From an uncultured Kiloniellales bacterium (GTDB lineage: Bacteria; Pseudomonadota; Alphaproteobacteria; Kiloniellales; JAKSDN01): a DNA stretch of 64,000 bases. Under the pieces are notes generated by a model that worked only from the letters and a program-made list of their open reading frames with translations, was not told the origin of the DNA and did no database searches. Below, one piece after another: positions 17,651 to 26,555 of this stretch (position 1 is the first letter of the stretch; each line of letters opens with the position of its first letter). The translations under genes and the position numbers were made by a program. Location: positions 1 through 64,000 of the forward strand of contig CAMYKD010000002.1 in the NCBI GenBank assembly GCA_947258885.1, read 5' to 3'.

Positions 17651-18573
17651 GCCTTGCCGCGGTCCCGACCGCCGATCGCCAGGGCGCGCGCGTAGACCTC
17701 CCGGCGCGGTAAGCCGGTCGCGGCGGCGACCATGGCCGCGGCATCACGCAGGCTGGCATGCTCCAGCGCCACCGCCAGCTGCCCGTCGAGATCCGCTATC
17801 TCGGTCGTAGCGGCATCGGGTGGCCCGGCGACAACCACGATTTCACCTTTGGGCGGACCAGCCGAGCGGTAGTGCGCGGCCAGTTCCGGCAGGTCGCCTC
17901 GCCGTGCTTCCTCGAACAGCTTGGTAAGCTCGCGGACCACCGCGGCAGGCCGCGCACCGAGAATCGCCGCCATGTCCTCGAGGGCCGCTGCCAGACGCCG
18001 GGCCGATTCGAGGAATATCAGGGTTGCCGGAACACCGGCCAAGTTCTCCAGGGCCTTACGGCGCGCAGCGCGCTTGGGCGGCAGGAACCCCGCATAGAGA
18101 AAGCGGTCGCTCGGTAAGCCGGAAACGACGAGCGCCGCGAGCGGCGCCGAGGCACCGGGCAGGGAGGTCACTGTCAAGCCTTCGGCGATCGCGGCACGGG
18201 CAAGCTTGTAGCCTGGGTCGGAAACCAGCGGTGTCCCGGCGTCCGACACCAATGCCACCGATTCGCCATCTTTCATGCGTTTAATCAGCCGCGGCCGCAT
18301 ACGGTCCGCGTTGTGCTCATGGTAGGCGGTCAGCGCCCGGTTCAGGCCGTAGGCGTTCAGCAGCTTTCGGGTGACGCGGGTGTCTTCGCAGGCGACCGTG
18401 TCCGCCGCCGAGAGGGCGTCGAGGGCTCGTAGCGAGATGTCGGCCAAATTGCCGATCGGCGTGGCGACGATATGCAGGCCGGGGCGCAGCTTGGTCGGTT
18501 TACTTCCCGTGGCAGCGTCGTTAGGCTCGGCGCGCCCCGACAGAGATGAGGTTGAACGTGGCTTCGTTGACAT
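17647..18573 (-). CDS. rsmI: 16S rRNA (cytidine-2'-O)-methyltransferase
   Basis: SAM-dependent tetrapyrrole-methylase-fold enzyme, 308 residues, that methylates the 2'-OH of C1402 in 16S rRNA. Motifs are LHIVATPIGNLADISLRAL, VACEDTRVTRKLL, VALVSDAGTPLVSDPG and LPGASAPLAALVVSGLPSDRF. The conserved part begins at about residue 33, leaving a basic, disordered N-terminus. Its start region overlaps that of the divergent lpoA-like gene by up to 28 bases. yraN follows, coupled. Confidence 0.95.
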   Translation of the reverse strand: MSTKPRSTSSLSGRAEPNDAATGSKPTKLRPGLHIVATPIGNLADISLRALDALSAADTVACEDTRVTRKLLNAYGLNRALTAYHEHNADRMRPRLIKRMKDGESVALVSDAGTPLVSDPGYKLARAAIAEGLTVTSLPGASAPLAALVVSGLPSDRFLYAGFLPPKRAARRKALENLAGVPATLIFLESARRLAAALEDMAAILGARPAAVVRELTKLFEEARRGDLPELAAHYRSAGPPKGEIVVVAGPPDAATTEIADLDGQLAVALEHASLRDAAAMVAAATGLPRREVYARALAIGGRDRGKA

Positions 18574-19928
18574 TCCTGTCCCGACGGATCACCGCAACGG
18601 CGCGCGGAGTCACCGGCGCGGCGCTGGCGGCCGTGCTGTTACTCACGGCCTGTGAGACCCCCACGGTACAGAAAGGCCCGCCCGGCACGCAAGGCGACAC
18701 AAGCATCTTCCCGCCGGGCGTGCTTTCGAGCGACGGAGCCTGGGGGCCGGATTTTGTTGGACCGCTTCGCCCGGCAACGCCGGCGACACCCTATGTCGGG
18801 CTGTTGCTGCCGCTGAGCGGACCAAACGCCAAGGTCGGCCAGGCCATGTTGAACGCGGCGCAGCTTGCGATCTTCGAGATAGCCGGCGACCAGTTCGTGC
18901 TGATCGTCCGTGATACCGCCGGAACGCCCGACGGCGCCCGCAGGGCGGCGCGCTCGGCCCTGCAGGCCGGTGCCAGCATTATCCTCGGCCCCCTGTTCGC
19001 GACTTCCGTGCAGGCGGTGGCGATGGAAGCACGGCCGCGCGGCGTGAACGTCCTGGCCTTCTCGAACGACGCCTCGGTAGCGGGCAACGGCGTCTATGTC
19101 ATGGGACTCTCGCCGCGCAGCCAGATCCAGCGGGTGCTCGACTACTCCAGCCTCCAGGGCCTGCGGCGCTATGCGGTCCTGGCGCCCGAATCGCCCTACG
19201 GGTGGACGGTGCTCTCGGCCATGCAGGCCGTCATCGATAAGAACGGTGACGAATTGACCGGCATCGCCATCTACGATCCCCTCGAGGACCCGTCGCCTCA
19301 AGTGCGTGCGCTCGCCAACTACGAACAACGGCACGAGGAGCTCTTGGACCTGAGAAAGACACTCGAGCACCGCAACGACGAGGACGCCAAGCGCCAGATC
19401 GAGGACTTGGAGAACGTCGATACCGTCGGCAGCCCCGATTTCGATGCCGTGCTGGTGCCCGTCGGCGGCAAGAACCTCATGACCCTTGCGCCATTGCTGG
19501 CTTACTACGACGTCGATCCCGACGAAATACAGTTTCTCGGAACCGCCTTTTGGGCCGATTCGCGCCTGGGATCGGAAGTAACCCTGCAGGGTGGCTGGTT
19601 CGCCGCGCCGCCGCCGGAGATGTGGCAGGGTTTCAAGGAACGCTACCAAGCGACCTACCGAAGCGAGCCGATCAGGATCGCGTCCCTGGCCTACGACGCC
19701 ACGGCTCTGGCCGCGGTGCTCACCCGGAATGCGTCGGAAACGGGACGGGCGCCGGATTTCAGTCGGGCGGCGCTCACGCAGGCCAGCGGGTTTGCCGGAA
19801 TGGACGGCATCTTCAGGTTCCTGCCGAACGGTGAGATCCAGAGGGGTTTGGCGGTCCTGGAAATGACGAAAGACGGCCTGGTGGTGCTCGATCCGGCGCC
19901 GCAAAGCTTCGAGGAGCTGATCAACTAA
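18546..19928 (+). CDS. Penicillin-binding protein activator, LpoA/LppC-like lipoprotein
   Basis: A 460-residue lipoprotein with signal sequence ending LLLTAC (lipid Cys at 36) and a periplasmic binding-protein fold: VGLLLPLSGPNAKVGQAMLNAAQLAIFE, then ASIILGPLFATSVQAVA and RYAVLAPESPYGW. This is the LppC/LpoA C-domain; the N-terminal TPR domain of gammaproteobacterial LpoA is missing, as usual in alphaproteobacteria. It probably stimulates a peptidoglycan synthase from the outer membrane. The GTG at 18558 has a better Shine-Dalgarno sequence (GAGG) than the ATG at 18546. The end overlaps hemW by eight bases. Confidence 0.88.
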   Translation: MRLNVASLTFLSRRITATARGVTGAALAAVLLLTACETPTVQKGPPGTQGDTSIFPPGVLSSDGAWGPDFVGPLRPATPATPYVGLLLPLSGPNAKVGQAMLNAAQLAIFEIAGDQFVLIVRDTAGTPDGARRAARSALQAGASIILGPLFATSVQAVAMEARPRGVNVLAFSNDASVAGNGVYVMGLSPRSQIQRVLDYSSLQGLRRYAVLAPESPYGWTVLSAMQAVIDKNGDELTGIAIYDPLEDPSPQVRALANYEQRHEELLDLRKTLEHRNDEDAKRQIEDLENVDTVGSPDFDAVLVPVGGKNLMTLAPLLAYYDVDPDEIQFLGTAFWADSRLGSEVTLQGGWFAAPPPEMWQGFKERYQATYRSEPIRIASLAYDATALAAVLTRNASETGRAPDFSRAALTQASGFAGMDGIFRFLPNGEIQRGLAVLEMTKDGLVVLDPAPQSFEELIN

Positions 19929-21135
19929 GGCCGCGTGGCCCGTCGGACAGGAGGCGGCCCAGCACGGCATCCAGGCGCTGCCGGCCGGCCGCTGTGGCGC
20001 GCAGCCGCGCCGCATCCAACTCCAGATAACCGGCCTGACAAAGAGCGCCCAGCTGCTCCTTCGCAAAGACCTCCTCGGGATCGGCCGCCAACTCGCGCCG
20101 GAAGGTGGCGCGGGCGACGCCCTCGGCCAGGCGCAGCCCCATCATGGTGAGCTCTACGAGGCGCTCCGGCCGGCCCAGCTCGTTGCGGACACGGGTCCCA
20201 TGGCCGCTGCGCTCGGCCATCGCCAGCCAAGCCTCCGGCGCCCGGTGTTGCCGGGTCGCGACCTTCATGGACCCGAGGGTCAGGCGCCCGTGGGCGCCCG
20301 GGCCGATGCCGAGGTAGTCTCCATAGCGCCAGTAGGTCAGATTATGGCGCGACTCGGCGCCGAGACGGGCATGATTGGAAATCTCATAGCCGGGCAGTCC
20401 CGCGGCGGCCATGACCTCCTGGGTCGCCTCGAAGTGGTCCGCGGCCTGCGCCGCTTCGGGCGGGACCAGTTCACCGCGCCGCCAAGCAGCGTGGAAGGCC
20501 GTGCCCTCCTCGATGGTGAGCTGGTAGAGCGAGAGGTGTTCGGCGTCCTCCTCGAGCGCCCGCGCCAGCTCGCGCCGCCAGGCCGCCAAGGTCTGCCCCG
20601 GCCGAGCATAGATCAGATCGAAGGAAAAGCGGGGAAAATGACGCCTCGCAAGAGCGACGGCATCGAGCGCTTCGGCGGCGCTGTGACGCCGCCCGAGAAA
20701 CGCCAGCGCGCTGTCGTCCAGGGCCTGAACCCCAAGCGATAGACGGTTTACGCCGGCGGCGCGGAAGTCGGCAAATCGGGCCGCCTCCGCCGAGGTCGGG
20801 TTGGCCTCGAGCGTGATCTCGGCGGCCGGACCCAAACACCAGCGCGAGTCGATCCGTTCGAGCAAAGCCGCCACCACTTGCGGCGCCATCAGCGAGGGCG
20901 TGCCGCCGCCGAAGAACACGCTCGTCACCGGCCGGCCCGCGGTTTCGGAAGCGAAATGATCCAGCTCGCCGAGCAAGGCGTTCTGCCAACGCCGCTGATC
21001 GACGCTGTCCCGGACGTGACTGTTGAAGTCACAGTACGGGCACTTGGAAAGGCAGAAGGGCCAGTGCACATAGACGCCGAGATCGCGCTCCGATACCTTG
21101 GTTTCGACAGCGGAATGACCGGCCTGGCTCGGCAT
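19921..21135 (-). CDS. hemW: Radical SAM heme chaperone HemW (HemN-like)
   Basis: A 404-residue radical SAM protein. The iron-sulfur cluster motif is C28-x3-C32-x2-C35 in FCLSKCPYCDF, preceded by VYVHWPFC, and GGGTPSL and the C-terminal HemN_C domain follow. The extra cysteine seen in true HemN (CxxxCxxCxC) is absent: Phe follows Asp where HemN has Cys, which points to the HemW heme-insertion chaperone rather than coproporphyrinogen dehydrogenase. It follows rdgB by one base in the rph-rdgB-hemW order common in alphaproteobacteria. Confidence 0.93.
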   Translation of the reverse strand: MPSQAGHSAVETKVSERDLGVYVHWPFCLSKCPYCDFNSHVRDSVDQRRWQNALLGELDHFASETAGRPVTSVFFGGGTPSLMAPQVVAALLERIDSRWCLGPAAEITLEANPTSAEAARFADFRAAGVNRLSLGVQALDDSALAFLGRRHSAAEALDAVALARRHFPRFSFDLIYARPGQTLAAWRRELARALEEDAEHLSLYQLTIEEGTAFHAAWRRGELVPPEAAQAADHFEATQEVMAAAGLPGYEISNHARLGAESRHNLTYWRYGDYLGIGPGAHGRLTLGSMKVATRQHRAPEAWLAMAERSGHGTRVRNELGRPERLVELTMMGLRLAEGVARATFRRELAADPEEVFAKEQLGALCQAGYLELDAARLRATAAGRQRLDAVLGRLLSDGPRGLS

Positions 21136-21136
21136 C

Positions 21137-21739
21137 TCAGGGCCCTTCGACGGCTTCGGCGAGCAGTTTTGCGAAAGCCCGTGCCCGGTGGCTCATGGCG
21201 TGTTTCCGGGCGGGGTCCATCTCGCCGAAGGTGAGACCGTGGCCCTCCGGCTCGAAAATCGGGTCGTAGCCGAAGCCCTGCCGGCCGCGCGGCGGCCATA
21301 CCAGGCGGCCGTCGATCCGGCCCTCGAAGGTCTCGTGGTGCCCGTCGGGCCAGGCCAGGCAGAGCGCACAGACGAAATGGGCGCTCCGGTCGTCGTTGCC
21401 GGAAAGCGCGCGCTCGACCCGCTCCATGGCCCGCTCGAATGACTTGTCCGGGCCGGCCCAGCGCGCGGATTGGATGCCCGGACTGCCGCCGAGGGCCGGG
21501 ACCACCAGCCCGGAATCGTCGGCCAGGGCCGGCAGTCCGGCCCCCAAGGCCGCGGACAGCGCCTTGATGGCGGCGTTTTCGGCGAAGCTGCGGCCGTTTT
21601 CCTCGGGCTCACTCAGGCCGAAATCCCGGGCCGGGACGGGTTCTATGCCGTGCGGCCTGAGAAGTTCAGCGATCTCGCGCAACTTTCCCGGGTTGTGGCT
21701 GGCGATCACGAGGCGTCCGTTGCTCAATGCCCGCCCCAT
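21137..21739 (-). CDS. rdgB: Non-canonical purine NTP pyrophosphatase (RdgB/HAM1)
   Basis: House-cleaning enzyme, 200 residues, that hydrolyses dITP, ITP and XTP. Motifs are [13 protein letters not shown] at the N-terminus, [23 protein letters not shown] and the C-terminal [12 protein letters not shown] and [11 protein letters not shown] chose ATG 21739 ([10 protein letters not shown]); an upstream ATG at 21751 adds four residues. It lies 48 bases after a histidine kinase gene and just before hemW. Confidence 0.95.
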   Translation of the reverse strand: MGRALSNGRLVIASHNPGKLREIAELLRPHGIEPVPARDFGLSEPEENGRSFAENAAIKALSAALGAGLPALADDSGLVVPALGGSPGIQSARWAGPDKSFERAMERVERALSGNDDRSAHFVCALCLAWPDGHHETFEGRIDGRLVWPPRGRQGFGYDPIFEPEGHGLTFGEMDPARKHAMSHRARAFAKLLAEAVEGP

Positions 21740-21786
21740 GGCGCTCCTCAAATCTTCGGGCTCGTGTGCGAAGCCGCACAGATCGA

Positions 21787-23214
21787 TCAGGCGGCCGGGC
21801 TCGACCCGTACAAGTCTTCCTGCACGGGTGCCTCGGCAGGCGGCGCAGGCTCCACATCCTCTATGACGCGTTCGGGCGGGAAGCGCAAGTTCACCAAGGT
21901 ACCGCCGTCCGGCCGGCTGTCGATTTCCAGCTCGCCCCCATGCATCTCCAACAACAGGGCGGTCAGCGGCAGGCCAATGCCGGCGCCTTCGGTCGCGCGG
22001 GAGCGCGCATTGTCGGCGCGCCCGAAGAATTCCAGAGCGACCGCCAAGTCGCCCTCGGACATGCCGATGCCGGAGTCCCGAACCGTGAGAGCCAGTTTGC
22101 CGGTTGGTTCGCGTGTGGCCGTAAGTTCGACCAGCCCGTCTTTCGGCGTGAACTTGACGGCATTCGACAGGACATTGAGGATGATTTGCCGCAGGCGCTG
22201 CGGGTCGGCGCGAAGGCGCGGCAAGTTCCCCGGCAGGAGCGTTTCCACGCGGACACCGCTAAGCTCGGCGCGGGCCGCCATGAGGGCGACGCAGTGGGTC
22301 AGTTCGGCGGACAGGTCGACGACGACCTCGTCCCGGATCAAGAGGTGCCCGGCTTCCGCCCGCGACAGGTCGAGCAGCTCGTCGATCAGGTTCAGCAGGT
22401 GGACGCCACTGCCACTCATGTGCCCGAGGTATTCACGGTACTTGCCATGTCCAAGCGGCCCGTGGACCTCGGCTTCCAGGAGCTGGGCAAAGCCGATTAC
22501 GGCATTCAAAGGCGTGCGCAGCTCGTGACTGACCGTCGCGAGAAAGGCGGATTTGGCGACGTTGGCGGCCTCTGCCTTGGCCCGCGCCTCCGTCAGATCA
22601 TCCACCAGGTCGGACTTCTCGATCTGAAGGGTCAGCGCGCGGGTCAGGGTACGGTTCAGATTGAGGCCCGTGGCTACTAGGACCACGAGATAGACCCCTC
22701 CCATCAGCCCCATGGCGATATAGAGCACCTCGCCCTCGAACAGAAACCGGCCGACCAGGGGCACCAGGGCCGGAACGATGAAACAATGGAAGGCCGGCAA
22801 ATGACTGGCCAGGGTCGCGACCGCACCAGCCGACATGCCACCCAACACGAACACGATGAAGCCCTGCAGGGCAAGTGGGGCCTCCGGGAAGAAGACCACC
22901 GCTGGCAAGCCCCAGATCGCCCCGGATGCCAGCGCGATCCCCGTCAGCAGGCGGCCGGGAGTCCTTGCTCGGGCGGACTCGGCCGAAGCGCGCCGATATC
23001 GCAACCACACGGCACCGCGCAGCGCGGTCACGAGCCATACGCCGGCGACCCAGGCGGACAGCCAGGCTGTCGGCCAGACCTCGCCCAAGAGAAGCGCCAG
23101 CAACCCGGAGTTGATCAAGTTGGCAAGGACCGCCAAGGGTTGCTGGCGGATCAGTGTGGCGATGCGGCCGGCGTAGACCCGTTCTTCGATGCTCGGCGTT
23201 GCTGCCTGCGGCAA
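21787..23214 (-). CDS. Membrane-bound sensor histidine kinase
   Basis: A 475-residue kinase starting at TTG behind CAGGGGG. Residues 27-184 contain about six hydrophobic helices with very little periplasmic sequence, so it probably senses a signal in or at the membrane. A short coiled coil (about 196-220) leads to the H box [19 protein letters not shown] (His230), an N box ([11 protein letters not shown]), and G1 (DSGIG) and G2 (GAGIGLPL) ATP loops. No response regulator gene is adjacent, so it is an orphan, perhaps feeding a regulator elsewhere. The H box resembles the PleC/DivJ-like group of alphaproteobacteria. It interrupts the usual rph-rdgB order. Confidence 0.88.
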   Translation of the reverse strand: MPQAATPSIEERVYAGRIATLIRQQPLAVLANLINSGLLALLLGEVWPTAWLSAWVAGVWLVTALRGAVWLRYRRASAESARARTPGRLLTGIALASGAIWGLPAVVFFPEAPLALQGFIVFVLGGMSAGAVATLASHLPAFHCFIVPALVPLVGRFLFEGEVLYIAMGLMGGVYLVVLVATGLNLNRTLTRALTLQIEKSDLVDDLTEARAKAEAANVAKSAFLATVSHELRTPLNAVIGFAQLLEAEVHGPLGHGKYREYLGHMSGSGVHLLNLIDELLDLSRAEAGHLLIRDEVVVDLSAELTHCVALMAARAELSGVRVETLLPGNLPRLRADPQRLRQIILNVLSNAVKFTPKDGLVELTATREPTGKLALTVRDSGIGMSEGDLAVALEFFGRADNARSRATEGAGIGLPLTALLLEMHGGELEIDSRPDGGTLVNLRFPPERVIEDVEPAPPAEAPVQEDLYGSSPAA

Positions 23215-23359
23215 AGATGCCCCCTGCGATCCCGCCCCGCGCCTTGCGACACACCACGGGGCGTGGATTCCTCCACGTAGAAATCAACGTATGATTGGCA
23301 GGATAATTAGTTGAACCTAAGAAGCTCTTAATCGCCTTGTTGGCGCAGCCTCCGGCGCC

Positions 23360-24076
23360 TCAAAGCCCCAGCACCCGGCGCTGAAGGGCGGACAGCTCGC
23401 GCGCGCCCTGTTCGGCAAGGTTCATCAGCTGGTCGAACTCGGCGCGGCTGAAGGCTTCGTGCTCGGCCGTGGTCTGGATCTCGACGATTCCCCCCTGTCC
23501 GGTCAGCACGAAATTCGCATCCGCCTGGACATTGGAATCCTCCTCGTAATCCAGGTCGAGCACGGCCACACCCTGATACAGCCCGCAGGATACGGCCGCC
23601 ACCTGGTCGCTGAGCGGCACCGACTCGATTGCGCCGATCTCCGCCATGTAACCGAAGGCCAGATGGAGGGCGACGTAACTGCCCGTGATAGCTGCGGTCC
23701 GGGTACCGCCGTCGGCCTGCAGGACATCGCAGTCGATGCGGATCGAACGCTCGCCGAATCCGCGATCGTCGGTCACCGCCCTGAGCGACCGGCCGATCAG
23801 CCGTTGAATCTCCAGGGTGCGGCCGGTTTGCTTGCCGCGCACCGCTTCCCGGTCTGTGCGGCTGTTGGTGGCGCGCGGCAGCATGCCATACTCGGCGGTC
23901 ACCCAGCCCCGTCCGCTTTTGCGCAGGAAGGGCGGCACCCGGTCTTCGATCGAGGCGGTGCAGAGTACATGGGTGTCGCCGAACCGTGCCAGGCAAGACC
24001 CCTCGGCATGCTTGTTGACGTCTATCTCCAGAGTGATCGGACGCAGTTCGTCATCGGCACGGTCTGAGGGACGCAT
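23360..24076 (-). CDS. rph: Ribonuclease PH
   Basis: Phosphorolytic 3' exoribonuclease of 238 residues that trims tRNA 3' ends. Motifs are [17 protein letters not shown] at the start, [34 protein letters not shown], and [17 protein letters not shown] in the phosphate-binding core. Length and sequence are standard. It is divergent from hrcA, with 191 bases between, and heads rph-(histidine kinase)-rdgB-hemW. Confidence 0.97.
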   Translation of the reverse strand: MRPSDRADDELRPITLEIDVNKHAEGSCLARFGDTHVLCTASIEDRVPPFLRKSGRGWVTAEYGMLPRATNSRTDREAVRGKQTGRTLEIQRLIGRSLRAVTDDRGFGERSIRIDCDVLQADGGTRTAAITGSYVALHLAFGYMAEIGAIESVPLSDQVAAVSCGLYQGVAVLDLDYEEDSNVQADANFVLTGQGGIVEIQTTAEHEAFSRAEFDQLMNLAEQGARELSALQRRVLGL

Positions 24077-24125
24077 AGGGGTCCAGTCGTCTGCAGTCTA
24101 TGGACGGTCACGCTCCGCGCGACCG

Positions 24126-24143
24126 GCTTGCCGCCCGGCAAGC
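24126..24143. repeat. Inverted repeat GCTTGCC-N4-GGCAAGC between rph and hrcA
   Basis: Perfect 7-bp arms with a 4-base spacer, arms identical to those between hslV and hisB (2588-2607). A second perfect palindrome, GCTAGTACTAGC (24142-24153), abuts it. Confidence 0.6.
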
Positions 24144-24153
24144 TAGTACTAGC
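24142..24153. promoter_or_regulatory. Perfect 12-bp palindrome GCTAGTACTAGC
   Basis: Gap-free palindrome in the rph/hrcA divergent region, 66 bp upstream of the likely hrcA -35. Size and position suit a dimeric repressor operator; the binding protein is unknown. It does not resemble the CIRCE element bound by HrcA. Confidence 0.4.
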
Positions 24154-24218
24154 GCACCGCTGGCCGGGCGTCCACCGGGAGCGGATCCAAAGCGGGTCCC
24201 GGCCGGCGGCAACGCGCG

Positions 24219-24247
24219 TTGACGCTGTCCGGGGGCCTTACTACATT
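24219..24247 (+). promoter_or_regulatory. Sigma-70-type promoter for hrcA-grpE
   Basis: TTGACG (24219-24224), 17 bases, TACATT (24242-24247), followed by GGGAG and the hrcA start. The hexamers and spacing fit a housekeeping promoter. The transcript would begin only about 15-20 bases before the start codon. Confidence 0.5.
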
Positions 24248-24267
24248 GCAGAAGCAGGGAGACGAGG

Positions 24268-25356
24268 ATGACCATGAGGCATGAGCTGAGGCCGATTTCC
24301 GACGACCCGATGCTGCAGGAGACGCTGCGGGATCTGAGCCAGCGGTCGCGCGAGATCCTTCGTCACATCATCGACGCCTACGTGGAAACCGGCGCGCCGA
24401 TCGGCTCGCGCACGCTGTCACGCCGGCTTGGTCTGGACCTGTCACCGGCCACGATCCGTAACGTCATGGCCGATCTGGAGGATCTGGGTCTGCTGTTGGC
24501 GCCGCACACCTCGGCGGGGCGGCTGCCGACGGACCTGGGTTTGCGGCTCTTCGTCCACGGGCTGCTCGAGCACGGCAATCTGACCGACGAGGAAGAGCGC
24601 CGCATCGAAAGCCAGTGCTCGGCAGCCGGCAAGAGCCTGCCGCAGGTTTTCGAACAGGCGACCTCCATGCTTTCGAACCTATCGCATTGTGCCGGCTTGG
24701 TGGTCGCGCCCAAGGCTGAAGCGGAGCTGAAGCACATCGAGTTCGTCTCTCTCGGGCCGGGCCGGGCCATGGTGGTCATGGTGACGGCGACCGGCGTGGT
24801 CGAGAACCGGATCATCGACGTACCCGTCGGCATGCCGGCCTCCTCGCTTGTCGAGGCGAGCAACTACCTGTCGTCCCGTCTCGTTGGCCGGACACTGTCC
24901 GAGGCGACCTCGGATATCGGCATGGAGCTGCAGGATCAGCGCGCCGAGCTGGACGAGTTGACCAGCAAGGTGGTCGAGCAAGGACTCGCCACCTGGGGCG
25001 GAGAAGGCGACAGCGGCGCGCTGATCATCCGTGGCCAGGCCCAATTGCTCGAGGACATCAATGCGATCGAGGATCTGGAGCGAATTCGCCAGCTGTTCGG
25101 TGCGTTAGAAGCCAAGAAGGCGCTTTTGAACCTGCTCGACCTTGCGGAAACGGCCGAGGGGGTCCAGATCTTCATTGGTGCCGAGAACGAGCTGTTCGGC
25201 CTGGCTGGTTGCTCGATGATCGTCGCGCCCTACCGCGGTAAGCGCCAGCAGTTGGTCGGCGCCATCGGAGTAATTGGCCCCACGAGGATCGACTACGCCC
25301 GGATCATTCCCATGGTCGACTACACGGCCAAGGTGATCGGGCGCCTAATGGATTAG
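24268..25356 (+). CDS. hrcA: Heat-inducible transcription repressor HrcA
   Basis: Repressor of 362 residues. The N-terminal winged helix (SREILRHIIDAYVETGAPIGSRTLSRRLG, then SPATIRNVMADLEDLGLL) binds the CIRCE operator, and the long GAF-like dimer and insert domains follow, with FIGAENELFGLAGCSMIVAPY near the end. In alphaproteobacteria HrcA typically represses groESL, which is not in this window; no CIRCE element was seen here. A second ATG at 24274 is an alternative start. grpE follows 26 bases later. Confidence 0.96.
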   Translation: MTMRHELRPISDDPMLQETLRDLSQRSREILRHIIDAYVETGAPIGSRTLSRRLGLDLSPATIRNVMADLEDLGLLLAPHTSAGRLPTDLGLRLFVHGLLEHGNLTDEEERRIESQCSAAGKSLPQVFEQATSMLSNLSHCAGLVVAPKAEAELKHIEFVSLGPGRAMVVMVTATGVVENRIIDVPVGMPASSLVEASNYLSSRLVGRTLSEATSDIGMELQDQRAELDELTSKVVEQGLATWGGEGDSGALIIRGQAQLLEDINAIEDLERIRQLFGALEAKKALLNLLDLAETAEGVQIFIGAENELFGLAGCSMIVAPYRGKRQQLVGAIGVIGPTRIDYARIIPMVDYTAKVIGRLMD

Positions 25357-25382
25357 GTTTGGAGCAGGAGCTTTTCTGGAGC

Positions 25383-26075
25383 ATGTCGAAGGCCAAACCC
25401 AAGACCGGCAATGTTGAACCGAAGGCCGCCCCGGACGCCGCCGAGCTGCAGGAGGCATCCGGCGAAGCCACGGCCGAAGCGCCAGGCACCGAGACGCCGG
25501 CCGAAGAACGCATCGCAGAGCTCGAGGGCGAGGTAGCCGAGCTCAAGGACCAGCTTCTGCGGGCGCTCGCGGAAACCGAGAACCTGCGCCGCCGCGCGCA
25601 GCGCGAGCGCGCCGATGTCGTCAAGTACGCTGCCGCGCCGATGCTTCGGGACCTGCTCGCCGTCGCCGACAACCTGAGCCGCGCCGTAGAAAGCGTGCCC
25701 GAAGACGACAACGCGGGCGACCAACGGCTCGAGACCCTGCTGGCAGGCGTCAAGTTAACCGAGAAAGAGCTGAACACGGTCCTCGAGCGGCACCATGTGG
25801 TCAAGCTCGATCCGATCGGCGAGCGTCTCGACCCGCACCGCCATGAGGCCATGTTCGAGGTTCCGGACGAAAGCCAGCCGAACGGCACGGTAGTCCAGGT
25901 GGTCCAGCCCGGCTACCTGCTGCACGACCGGCTGCTGCGCCCGGCCCGGGTCGGCGTGTCCAGGGGCGGACCGGCCAAGGCCTCGACCGAGGGCCAGGAG
26001 TCGGAGGCCGAGAGCACGGCCGAACAGCCGCCCGAATCGACCGAGCCGGGCGGACGCATCGATACCTCGGTCTGA
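25383..26075 (+). CDS. grpE: Nucleotide exchange factor GrpE
   Basis: Cochaperone of DnaK, 230 residues, that releases ADP. An acidic disordered N-terminus is followed by a long coiled coil (about 44-85: EERIAELEGEVAELKDQLLRALAETENL), then the beta domain with HRHEAMFEVPDESQPNGTVVQVVQPGYLLHDRLLRPARVGVS. The tail is unusually long and acidic (about 30 residues). I chose ATG 25383; a TTG at 25359 adds eight residues. Co-transcription with hrcA is likely. Confidence 0.95.
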   Translation: MSKAKPKTGNVEPKAAPDAAELQEASGEATAEAPGTETPAEERIAELEGEVAELKDQLLRALAETENLRRRAQRERADVVKYAAAPMLRDLLAVADNLSRAVESVPEDDNAGDQRLETLLAGVKLTEKELNTVLERHHVVKLDPIGERLDPHRHEAMFEVPDESQPNGTVVQVVQPGYLLHDRLLRPARVGVSRGGPAKASTEGQESEAESTAEQPPESTEPGGRIDTSV

Positions 26076-26138
26076 GGGTCGCGGCACAGCCACTCGGCCG
26101 ACAAGCGGCGTCGCGGAGGACCCATTCACCGAAACCGA

Positions 26139-26555
26139 ATGGCCGAGGAGTTCCGGGCCATCACCACTCTGGTGACCGTCAAGACCTACGATAGCCTTCC
26201 CGAAGCGGAGGTCGGGCGATCGGTGCTCGAGCAGAATGGGATTTTGGCCCATCTGCCCGACCGACACGTTGTCTTTGCGGCATGGTACTTGACGCGAGCG
26301 GTGGGCGGCATCCGGGTGCAGGTTCCGGAAAGCGAAGTGGACGCTGCGCGAGCGCTGCTCGGCGAGCGGGACGAAATCCTGGACGAAGGCGGAGTTGATC
26401 TGTGTCCGGAATGCGGGTCCGGCGATGTCTTTCGGCCCGCCTCCCTGCTGGTCGGGGTTCTGGTAACGAGCCTTACGGGAATACCGCTCCTTTGGCGCAG
26501 GCGCTCGCGGTATTGCCGGCAGTGCCGGCACAAATGGCTCTCGGCGCCTAGCTGA
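26139..26555 (+). CDS. DUF2007-type protein with zinc ribbon split around a membrane helix
   Basis: A 138-residue protein. Residues about 8-75 fit the DUF2007 (putative signal-transducing) domain: VTVKTYDSLPEAEVGRSVLEQNGI and IRVQVPESEVDAARALLGE. A CPECGS knuckle (about 88-93) follows, then a hydrophobic segment (ASLLVGVLVTSLTGIPLLW) and a second knuckle CRQCRHKW near the end. The two CxxC pairs probably form one zinc ribbon with a membrane-associated loop between. Function is unknown. It ends in an eight-base overlap with the DUF1848 gene. Confidence 0.75.
   Translation: MAEEFRAITTLVTVKTYDSLPEAEVGRSVLEQNGILAHLPDRHVVFAAWYLTRAVGGIRVQVPESEVDAARALLGERDEILDEGGVDLCPECGSGDVFRPASLLVGVLVTSLTGIPLLWRRRSRYCRQCRHKWLSAPS

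Noticed and set aside
24077-24267. CIRCE operator near hrcA
   Set aside because: No TTAGCACTC-N9-GAGTGCTAA or close match in the region.
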